Source of the DNA: Bacteroides sp. GM023
GTDB taxonomy: Bacteria > Bacteroidota > Bacteroidia > Bacteroidales > Bacteroidaceae
Reading direction: 5' to 3'
Length of the DNA stretch: 64,000 nucleotides
Assembly: GCF_014750685.1 (NCBI RefSeq)
Contig: NZ_JAAXGE010000004.1
Location: forward strand, 1-64,000
In this document: in pieces, positions 18,822 through 26,614 of the stretch
Numbering within the stretch: the first letter of the stretch is position 1
Layout of the letters: every line of letters begins with the position of its first letter
The notes under the pieces: generated by a model
Seen by the model: the letters and a program-made list of their open reading frames with translations, nothing else
The model's database searches: none
Told to the model about the DNA's origin: nothing
Program-made: the position numbers and the translations under genes

Positions 18822-20405
18822 ATGAGAATAGAAAAAACAAGGTCTATTTTTAGAGGTTGGACCCTGGCTATTTTACTCATTTGCTCTGGGAACTTGTCTG
18901 CATGTTCAGGAGATAATGATGGTGGTAATGATGATAATGGTGAACTGCCTGTTGGTAATGTAACGATAAAAATTACTCCGGATAAGAAAACAGTTTTGCG
19001 TAATCCGCTAAATGGTTGGGTACTTTATTTTAACCGTGGGTGGGATGAAAATTTTTGGACTGAAACAGGATATGATAATGTAAATGTTCCAGAGTTATCC
19101 GAACCGGTAAAAGTATCTGATTATGCGAGTACATGCTATTTGCGCACTAGTTGGAGTTCTCTCGAACCAGAGGAAGGTAAATATATTTGGAATGATCCAA
19201 ATGCCCGGTTAACTAGATTGCTTAAGAGTGCTTTGGATAGAGGAATGCGTTTGTCTTTTCGCATTGTGGTTGATGGACGTGATCAAGGGTTGAATACTCC
19301 TCAATATGTGTTTGATGCTGGTGCAGACTGGTATCCAGACCCTAACGGAAGTAATGGAGCTAATCGGAAGTCTCCTTATCCGGATGACCCTGTTTTTCAA
19401 CAAAAATATGAAAAATTCATTGAAGCATTTGCACAGAAGTTTAATGATCCGGATAAGGTAGACTTTATTGATGCTTATGGATTAGGAAAATGGGGAGAGG
19501 CTCATACTATGGTCTACAAGGATTATGGTAATAAATCTAAGGTTTTTGATTGGATTACGAGTTTATATGCACGTTGTTTTACTAAAATACCTTTAGTTAT
19601 TAATTATCATCGTTTGGTAGGAGCAAACAATACTTCTGGATGGGGAGCAGTGGCCTCAGATACTGAACAACTCTTAAATAGTGCAATTGATAAAGGATAC
19701 AGTTTACGCCATGATGCTTTTGGTATGAACGGTTACTATCAGGATTGGGAAAAGCAATTTGCATCTAGATGGAATTATAAGCGTCCAATTATAATGGAAG
19801 GTGGTTGGATTATTAACCAACATCGTTATTGGATTGATCCAAGTAATAAGTATAGGGAAGGACATCCGGAAGACGTGCGTCAGGGAGAATTTGATGCTTC
19901 TGCGGAGGCTCGTGTCAATATGATGGATTTTCGTGGAGGAGATGAAACGGCTTCTTGGTTTAAATGTTTTGCATTGGTGCAGCGTTTTGTTTCTGAAGGT
20001 GGATATCGTTTGTATCCGGATATGATATCATTGCCTAAAGAAGTGAAAGGTGGACAAAAGGTAACCATTGTTCATCGTTGGAATAACATGGGATGGGGAT
20101 ATTGTCCGACTAATATTCCACAATGGAATCAACGCTACAAAGTTGCTTTTGCATTATTAGATGATAAGAAAGAAGTGAAAAAAGTTTTTGTGGATGAGCA
20201 AACAGACTTGTCAACGTGGTTGAAAGGTCAACCTGCCACTTATAATTTTGACTTGACATTGAAAGGAATTTCTGTAGGTGCGTATAAATGGGCGGTAGGT
20301 CTTGTTGATACAACAAAAAATAATGCTATTGGTTTACAAATGGCCGTAAAGAATAATTTATTGGAATCTGGTTGGGTGGAATTGCTGGATGTAAAGGTTA
20401 ATTAA
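18822..20405 (+). CDS. DUF4832-type lipoprotein, putative TIM-barrel glycoside hydrolase
   Basis: A 527-residue lipoprotein (Cys28, NLSACSGDNDGG, with an acidic Gly-Asp linker after it). The start of the mature domain, VLRNPLNGWVLYFNRGWDE, and the pattern LRTSWSSLEPEEGKYIWND, RLSFRIVVDGRDQ are those of DUF4874/DUF4832 proteins, which look like clan GH-A TIM barrels. Two glutamates stand where acid/base and nucleophile are expected: Glu226 in GLGKWGEAHT and Glu326 in IIMEGGWI. The C-terminal 110 residues (about 415-527) form a beta-sandwich (VTIVHRWNNMGWGYCPTN). No activity can be assigned from sequence. The lipid anchor and acidic start suggest the cell surface, so it may make the first cut in PUL1. 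Confidence 0.75.
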   Translation: MRIEKTRSIFRGWTLAILLICSGNLSACSGDNDGGNDDNGELPVGNVTIKITPDKKTVLRNPLNGWVLYFNRGWDENFWTETGYDNVNVPELSEPVKVSDYASTCYLRTSWSSLEPEEGKYIWNDPNARLTRLLKSALDRGMRLSFRIVVDGRDQGLNTPQYVFDAGADWYPDPNGSNGANRKSPYPDDPVFQQKYEKFIEAFAQKFNDPDKVDFIDAYGLGKWGEAHTMVYKDYGNKSKVFDWITSLYARCFTKIPLVINYHRLVGANNTSGWGAVASDTEQLLNSAIDKGYSLRHDAFGMNGYYQDWEKQFASRWNYKRPIIMEGGWIINQHRYWIDPSNKYREGHPEDVRQGEFDASAEARVNMMDFRGGDETASWFKCFALVQRFVSEGGYRLYPDMISLPKEVKGGQKVTIVHRWNNMGWGYCPTNIPQWNQRYKVAFALLDDKKEVKKVFVDEQTDLSTWLKGQPATYNFDLTLKGISVGAYKWAVGLVDTTKNNAIGLQMAVKNNLLESGWVELLDVKVN

Positions 20406-20445
20406 TGTATTCCTGTTTTGAATATTTTTGTGAAAAAGTTAGCTC

Positions 20446-20462
20446 TCTCCTTTCTAAGGAGA
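20446..20462 (+). other. 7-bp hairpin in the gap before the GH36-like gene
   Basis: TCTCCTT and AAGGAGA flank a TCT loop within the 155-bp gap 20406-20560. No T-run follows. The remainder of the gap shows no gene. It may be another intra-operon processing site, or may fold with the ribosome-binding region downstream. Confidence 0.4.
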
Positions 20463-20560
20463 AGGGCTGGCTACACATATGAAATACAATTTGAATTTAA
20501 CACTTAATGAATTATTATCGGTTTCACGTGCTTTGAAAAAATAATAACGATTTATTTACC

Positions 20561-22639
20561 ATGAAAAGACTATTTGTCATACTGGTTACAACCTGTATTA
20601 TAAACTTACTTTATGCTCAAAGAACATGTTACAGTAAATTGCAAGGTGATACTTTAGTGATTGGTAATGAGTGTATTGAACGTAAATTTGCTTGGAATGA
20701 AGGAAATCTTATCACGCATAGTCTGAGTGATAAGATAAACCAAAAGATAACATTCACCATAAAACAAACTGCTGATTTTTTTATATCTAAAGATGTTACG
20801 GTTGCTCCCAAGGGAGCTTGTTTAGTGGAAGAAGTTATGGCAACTGATGTTTATCCTGGCTATTTAAAAACAACGGTTACTTTTTCATTAGGAACGTTAG
20901 ATATAAAACGGGTTTATCGTATTTATGATGGTTGTCCGGCTATTGCATGTGATACCTATTTGAAAGGTATAGTGAATAGTGTTTTTGGTGGACGTGAAGA
21001 AAATGCGGCTGACCGCAAGAATATAGAGTTTGCTGAAGATATGAAGTCTAAATCAGTAACTGCTATTCTGGATCAATTGAGCTTTGAAGGACAACACTGG
21101 CATGCTAAGGCTGTTGAGTTTTGGGATGTGACTGATTGGAATAATAATCTGGTGACAGAACGGAATATTATTACCTACCGTAAAAATAACTATCGGGGTA
21201 ATCTCTTCTTTGCACAAAATGGAGAAAATGGAAGTGGCTTTTTCTTTTTGAAAGAAGCGCCTTGTTCAAGTGTACAGTTAGCTTATAAAGGAGTCGACTT
21301 TATGGCTGAGTTTGGAAAGTTTATGGTTACGGGCTTGGGCATAACAGAGAAAGATATCCATCAACACGAATGGACACGAACATATAGCTGTGTGACCGGA
21401 GTATATGGTGGCGATGAATTGCAAGCTTTGACTGCACTTCGTAGTTACCAAAAAAATATTCGTTGTCACTTTCGTGATCGTGATGAGATGATTATGATGA
21501 ACACTTGGGGAGATCGTAGTCAGGATGCTAAAGTGAATGAATCTTTTTGTTTGACTGAATTGGAACGCGCAGCGAAACTGGGAATAACTCATTTTCAGAT
21601 AGATGATGGCTGGCAAACAGGTAAGAGTCCGAACTCTGCTGTAGCAAAAGGTTCTTTCGAGAATATTTGGGATAATAAAGACTATTGGAAGCCGGATGTA
21701 GAGAAATATCCACACGGTTTGGCTCCTGTTGTAGCGAAAGGTAAAGAACTTGACATAGAACTTGGCTTATGGTTTAATCCAAGTGTACAGAACGACTTTG
21801 CAGATTGGAAAAAAGATGCTGAGACATTGATTGGGCTTTATCGCGAATATGGAATTCGTATTTTTAAAATTGATGGTCTGACAATCCCGAACAAGAAAGC
21901 GGAGATAAATCTTCGTAATATGTTTGATAAAGTATTAGTGGAGACTAATAATAAAGTAATGTTTAATTTGGACGCAACTGCTGGTCGTCGTGGAGGTTAT
22001 CATATGTTTAATGAATACGGAAATATCTTCCTCGAAAATCGCTATACAGATTGGCAAAATTACTATCCTTATTGGACACTCCGTAATGTATGGTTGTTGT
22101 CAAAGTATGTTCCGGCTGAGAAATTACAGATTGAATTTCTGAATAAATGGAGAAATACAGAAAAGTATGCCAACGAACCATTTGCTCCGAGTAACTATTC
22201 ATTTGAATATCTTTTTGCAACGACTATGGCGGGACAACCGCTAGCTTGGATGGAAGCCTCTAATTTGCCCGACGAAGCTTTTTCTTTGAAAGCACTCATC
22301 GAACAATATAAAAAGGTACAGTATGATTTTCATCAGGGGGTTATTCTTCCGATTGGAGACGAACCTTCGGGACGTTCTTGGACAGGCTTTCAGTCTATCA
22401 CTAATCAAGAAACACGCGAGCAGTCTGGTAGTGGATATCTACTTATCTATAGAGAGGATAATGAGCAGTCTGAAATGTGTGTGGAAACATGGTTGCCCGA
22501 GGGTGCAAAAGTAAGATGTAGCTTAGTACTTGGTAACGGTAAGAAGGCAATGGAAGCTACCATTGGCAGGAAAGGGATAATAAATTTTTCTTTGACTAGA
22601 ATTAATGATTTTGCTATGTATCGGTATGAAATAATATAA
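20561..22639 (+). CDS. GH36-like (clan GH-D) glycoside hydrolase
   Basis: A 692-residue periplasmic enzyme with a type I signal peptide ending near LLYAQR. The N-terminal beta-sandwich spans about 22-290 and the TIM barrel about 310-600. Motifs fit clan GH-D: MMNTWGDRSQD, THFQIDDGWQTG, LGLWFNPSVQ, and FKIDGL, where Asp438 is the likely nucleophile (KWD in classical GH36). Asp497 in ENRYTDWQNYY is the best acid/base candidate. The sequence differs clearly from the GH36 of PUL2 (736 residues, KWD and SDNTDALQR), so alpha-galactosidase activity should not be assumed; another alpha-linked sugar is possible. It ends 13 bp before the GH2 gene. Confidence 0.82.
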   Translation: MKRLFVILVTTCIINLLYAQRTCYSKLQGDTLVIGNECIERKFAWNEGNLITHSLSDKINQKITFTIKQTADFFISKDVTVAPKGACLVEEVMATDVYPGYLKTTVTFSLGTLDIKRVYRIYDGCPAIACDTYLKGIVNSVFGGREENAADRKNIEFAEDMKSKSVTAILDQLSFEGQHWHAKAVEFWDVTDWNNNLVTERNIITYRKNNYRGNLFFAQNGENGSGFFFLKEAPCSSVQLAYKGVDFMAEFGKFMVTGLGITEKDIHQHEWTRTYSCVTGVYGGDELQALTALRSYQKNIRCHFRDRDEMIMMNTWGDRSQDAKVNESFCLTELERAAKLGITHFQIDDGWQTGKSPNSAVAKGSFENIWDNKDYWKPDVEKYPHGLAPVVAKGKELDIELGLWFNPSVQNDFADWKKDAETLIGLYREYGIRIFKIDGLTIPNKKAEINLRNMFDKVLVETNNKVMFNLDATAGRRGGYHMFNEYGNIFLENRYTDWQNYYPYWTLRNVWLLSKYVPAEKLQIEFLNKWRNTEKYANEPFAPSNYSFEYLFATTMAGQPLAWMEASNLPDEAFSLKALIEQYKKVQYDFHQGVILPIGDEPSGRSWTGFQSITNQETREQSGSGYLLIYREDNEQSEMCVETWLPEGAKVRCSLVLGNGKKAMEATIGRKGIINFSLTRINDFAMYRYEII

Positions 22640-22652
22640 AACAGAGAAATAC

Positions 22653-24449
22653 ATGGAGAAAAGAAAAAGACTACTAATATGCCTATTGTTGTTACTCACT
22701 TTCATAGGAAGCGTTGCAGCACAGGAGTTGATTACGAACATATATGGTCGTGATATACGTTTACTGAATGGTAAATGGAACGCTATTATTGATCTATATG
22801 ATCAGGGACAACGGATGAAAATCTATGAGAATCAACAGCCGAAAGGAAATGCGGATTTCTTTGAGTATGCTTTCGAGGGCGGATTACGTCTTAATGTACC
22901 GGGGGATTGGAATTCACAATTACCGGAACTGAAATATTATGAAGGAACAGTATGGTATGCCCGGCATTTTGTAGCTGAGCGTTTGGCTAATAAGCGTCAG
23001 TTTCTTTATTTTGGTGCTGTTAGCTATCGTTGCAAGGTCTATCTGAATGGTAAGGAGATAGCAGAGCATGAGGGTGGTTTTACTCCCTTCCAAATGGAAG
23101 TAACAGAATTGTTGAGAGATGGCGATAACTTTTTGGTAGTAGAAGTCAATAATCGTCGTACTAAAGATGCGATTCCTGCGATGGCATTTGATTGGTGGAA
23201 CTATGGTGGTATCACGAGAGATGTACTGTTAGTGAAAACTCCACAGACATTTATACAGGACTATTTTATCCAATTAGATAAAAATGCTCCGGACCGAATA
23301 ATCACTAAAGTGCATCTTTCTGATAAAAAAGCGGGTGAGAAGGTGATTGTTACTATTCCCGAACTGAAGATTAATACTGAGTTGATAACAGATGCAGAAG
23401 GAAGGGCAGAAACTATATTAAATGCGAAGAAACTGCAACGCTGGTCACCAGAAAATCCAAAGCTCTATACTGTAGGTCTTTCTACTGGTAGCGATTATGC
23501 GGAAGAACAAATCGGTTTTCGTAATATAGTAGTAAAAGGAACAGATATTTATCTGAATGGGAGACCTACATTTATGTTTAGTATTTCTTTCCATGAGGAA
23601 ATACCGCAACGGATGGGGCGTGCTTTTTCAGAAGCGGATGCAGCAATGTTGCTGAATGAGGCAAAAGAATTGGGAGTGAATATGATTCGTTTAGCACACT
23701 ATCCACAAAATGAATATACAGTTCGTCTGGCGGAAAAAATGGGATTTATTCTTTGGCAGGAAATTCCTATTTGGCAAGGTATAGACTTTACAGACAGTAC
23801 TACTAAACAGAAAGCTCAGAGGATGCTGTCTGAGATGATTAAACGTGACCAGAATCGTTGTGCAGTGGGTTATTGGGGTGTTGCGAATGAAACACAACCT
23901 TCTAAGGAACGTAATGAATTTCTTACTTCCTTGTTAGAAGTGGGGAAACAATTAGATACTACTCGTTTATATGTAGCTGCTTTTGATTTGGTACACTTCA
24001 ATCATGAGAAACAACGTTTTGTCATGGAGGACTCTTTCACATCTCAATTAGATGTAGTAGCAATTAATAAATATATGGGTTGGTATCATCCCTGGCCTGT
24101 TGAGCCCAAAGATGCAATTTGGGAGGTTGTGACAGATAAACCACTGATTATTTCTGAATTTGGTGGAGAAGCTCTTTATGGGCAATCAGGTGATGAAAAT
24201 GTGGCAAGTTCTTGGAGTGAAGAGTATCAGGCGCGATTGTATAGAGATAATATAAGGATGTTTGATAATATACCCAATTTGCGTGGAGTGTCACCATGGA
24301 TATTATTTGATTTCCGTTCTCCTTTTCGTTTTCATCCGACAAATCAGGATGGCTGGAATCGTAAAGGATTGGTTTCTGATCAGGGAATGCGTAAAAAGGC
24401 TTGGTACATAATGAAGGCTTATTATAGGAAGAAAGGTGCAAATTACTAA
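22653..24449 (+). CDS. GH2 glycosidase, probable beta-glucuronidase or related uronidase
   Basis: A 598-residue GH2 enzyme with a type I signal peptide (GSVAAQ). It has the sugar-binding jelly roll (about 45-205, WYARHFVAE, GGFTPFQMEVTELL), the Ig-like domain (about 210-300) and the TIM barrel (about 300-590). Acid/base is Glu413 (GVANETQPS) and nucleophile Glu502 (LIISEFGGEA). It ends with WNRKGLVSDQGMRKKAW: the N-x-K-G motif (Asn569, Lys571) matches the motif that holds the carboxylate of glucuronic acid in beta-glucuronidases and is absent from classical beta-galactosidases. It is compact, like Escherichia coli UidA (about 600 residues). Gaps of 13 and 12 bp to neighbours place it in the operon. 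A beta-galacturonidase remains possible. Confidence 0.85.
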   Translation: MEKRKRLLICLLLLLTFIGSVAAQELITNIYGRDIRLLNGKWNAIIDLYDQGQRMKIYENQQPKGNADFFEYAFEGGLRLNVPGDWNSQLPELKYYEGTVWYARHFVAERLANKRQFLYFGAVSYRCKVYLNGKEIAEHEGGFTPFQMEVTELLRDGDNFLVVEVNNRRTKDAIPAMAFDWWNYGGITRDVLLVKTPQTFIQDYFIQLDKNAPDRIITKVHLSDKKAGEKVIVTIPELKINTELITDAEGRAETILNAKKLQRWSPENPKLYTVGLSTGSDYAEEQIGFRNIVVKGTDIYLNGRPTFMFSISFHEEIPQRMGRAFSEADAAMLLNEAKELGVNMIRLAHYPQNEYTVRLAEKMGFILWQEIPIWQGIDFTDSTTKQKAQRMLSEMIKRDQNRCAVGYWGVANETQPSKERNEFLTSLLEVGKQLDTTRLYVAAFDLVHFNHEKQRFVMEDSFTSQLDVVAINKYMGWYHPWPVEPKDAIWEVVTDKPLIISEFGGEALYGQSGDENVASSWSEEYQARLYRDNIRMFDNIPNLRGVSPWILFDFRSPFRFHPTNQDGWNRKGLVSDQGMRKKAWYIMKAYYRKKGANY

Positions 24450-24461
24450 CAACTAACTGTT

Positions 24462-26540
24462 ATGAAATCTATGAGATTGAGGTGTAAATTTTTGTTGGGT
24501 ACTTTATTTTTATTGCTCTCATTTTTTGCGGGTGGAGCGTATGCACAACAAAAGGTTATTAAGATATTGGCTATCGGTAATAGTTTCTCGCAAGATGCGG
24601 TAGAACAATATTTACATGATTTGGCAGATGCGGAAGGTATTCCTGTGATCATCGGCGATATGTTTATCGGTGGATGTTCTTTAGAACGTCATGTGAAAAA
24701 TGCTCGTAACAATGATCCGGCTTATGCTTATCGAAAGATAGGTTTGGATGGTAAGAAGGTAGAACAAAAGAATGTGACGTTAGAAATTGCGTTGGCAGAC
24801 GAAGATTGGGATTATGTGAGTCTTCAACAAGCTAGTTCTTTTTCTGGAATGTTTGAGACATATGAAGCGTCATTACCGGAGCTTGTAAAGTATGTAAAAG
24901 CACGTCTTCCCAATAAAACGGAACTGATGCTGCATCAGACATGGGCATATGCAGCAAATGCGACAAACTCAGGCTTTAAGAATTATGGACGGGATCAACT
25001 GATGATGTATCATTCTATTGTGGATGCTGTGAAAAAGGCATCAACACTGTCGAAGATAAAAATGATAATTCCTACGGGGACAGCTATCCAAAATGCACGT
25101 ACTTCATTTATCGGCGATCATATGAATCGTGACGGATATCATCTCGATTTGAAGATCGGACGTTATACAGCTGCCTGTACATGGTTTGAGAAAATATTTG
25201 AACGTAATGTTATTGGGAATCCATATTATCCGAAAGGTATGAACTATGATCAGCGGGAAGTGGCACAAAAAGCTGCTCATGAAGCTGTACGGCATCCGAA
25301 TCGGATTACGGAACTGACGGAGTTAAAAACACCTGCAGCAAGAGTTAATTACGATGAAAGCAAAGTTCCTGATTATACACTTCCGGATGTGTTGACTTTG
25401 GGTAATGGTAAAAAGGTGACTACTGCAAAAGAATGGCTGAAAAAACGCCGTCCGGAATTGATTCACCTTTTTGAAACACAAATGTATGGCAAGGCTCCTG
25501 CACATCCGAAGGATTTACACTTTCGCGTGTTGACTGAAGACAAAAACGCATTGAATGGTTTGGCTACGCGTAAGGAAGTAGCTATTTATCTTACAAAAGA
25601 CGAAAAATATTTTATAACAGTATTGATCTATCTGCCTAATCAAAGACAAGGAGCAGTTCCTCTATTTTTCGGGATAAACTTCAAGGGGAATCATGCTATT
25701 CATCCGGATGAAGGTATAACTTTACCATCGGAAGAAAAATTGGCTGCTTATGGTAGAAAACGCATGTTTCCGCGTGGTAATGCAGCTTCTAGGTGGCCGG
25801 TGGAAATGTTGATGGAACATGGCTACGGTTTGGCTACATTTTATCGTGGAGATATTGATCCTGATTTTGATGATGCATTTCGGAATGGAGTTCATCCGTT
25901 ATTTTATAAAAAGGGACAGACTCGACCGGCTGAAGATGAATGGGGAACCTTGGCTGCCTGGGCATGGGGGATGAGTTGTACAATGGATTATTTTGAAACA
26001 GACAAAGATATTGACGCAAAGCGTGTGGCTATTCTCGGGCATTCACGCCTTGGAAAAACGACCTTATGGGCCGGTGCAATAGACCCGCGTTTTGCTTTGG
26101 TCATTTCCAATAATTCGGGTTGCGGTGGCGCAGCGTTATCCAGAAGAAAAGTAGGGGAAACAGTACGGGCGGTAAACCGTCAGTTTACACATTGGTTCTG
26201 TCGGAACTTTTGGCAATATAATGATAAAGAAGAAAAACTTCCTATCGACCAACATGAATTAATTGCTCTGATAGCTCCCCGCCCTGTTTATATTGCAAGT
26301 GCGGAAGAAGATCGTTGGGCCGATCCCAAAGGGGAATTTCTTTCTGGACTATATGCTTCTCCTGTTTATGAATTGTTTGGTCTGCCTGGATTGCCTGTAA
26401 AAGAAATGCCGATTGTCAATCAGCCTGTATTATCCGGTACTATTGGCTATCATATCCGTTCGGGACAGCATGATATAAACCTGTATGACTGGACGCAGTA
26501 TGTGAAGTTTGCTGATAAACATTTGAAAAAAGATAAATAA
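24462..26540 (+). CDS. Two-domain esterase: SGNH/DUF4886 fused to CE15-like glucuronoyl esterase
   Basis: A 692-residue secreted protein (signal peptide to AYAQQ). The N-terminal domain (about 31-290) is an SGNH hydrolase of the DUF4886 type: block I ILAIGNSFSQDAV with Ser41, and NRDGYHLDLKIGRY carrying the Asp-x-x-His pair. The C-terminal domain (about 310-690) resembles CE15 glucuronoyl esterases: ILGHSRLGKTTLWAGA with nucleophile Ser528, NNSGCGGAALSRRKVGE, APRPVYIASAEEDRWADP and a late His670 in SGQHDINLYDW. CE15 enzymes cut esters of 4-O-methylglucuronic acid; SGNH domains often remove acetyl groups. Two ester-cutting domains in one chain, next to a uronidase-like GH2, suggest an esterified, uronic-acid-bearing substrate. 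Both active sites look intact. Confidence 0.85.
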   Translation: MKSMRLRCKFLLGTLFLLLSFFAGGAYAQQKVIKILAIGNSFSQDAVEQYLHDLADAEGIPVIIGDMFIGGCSLERHVKNARNNDPAYAYRKIGLDGKKVEQKNVTLEIALADEDWDYVSLQQASSFSGMFETYEASLPELVKYVKARLPNKTELMLHQTWAYAANATNSGFKNYGRDQLMMYHSIVDAVKKASTLSKIKMIIPTGTAIQNARTSFIGDHMNRDGYHLDLKIGRYTAACTWFEKIFERNVIGNPYYPKGMNYDQREVAQKAAHEAVRHPNRITELTELKTPAARVNYDESKVPDYTLPDVLTLGNGKKVTTAKEWLKKRRPELIHLFETQMYGKAPAHPKDLHFRVLTEDKNALNGLATRKEVAIYLTKDEKYFITVLIYLPNQRQGAVPLFFGINFKGNHAIHPDEGITLPSEEKLAAYGRKRMFPRGNAASRWPVEMLMEHGYGLATFYRGDIDPDFDDAFRNGVHPLFYKKGQTRPAEDEWGTLAAWAWGMSCTMDYFETDKDIDAKRVAILGHSRLGKTTLWAGAIDPRFALVISNNSGCGGAALSRRKVGETVRAVNRQFTHWFCRNFWQYNDKEEKLPIDQHELIALIAPRPVYIASAEEDRWADPKGEFLSGLYASPVYELFGLPGLPVKEMPIVNQPVLSGTIGYHIRSGQHDINLYDWTQYVKFADKHLKKDK

Positions 26541-26614
26541 TAGTAGTAGGCGGTATGTCTATCTTGAAAAGCTATATTTGATTAATGAAATAATAACTAA
26601 CCGATGAAAACGCA

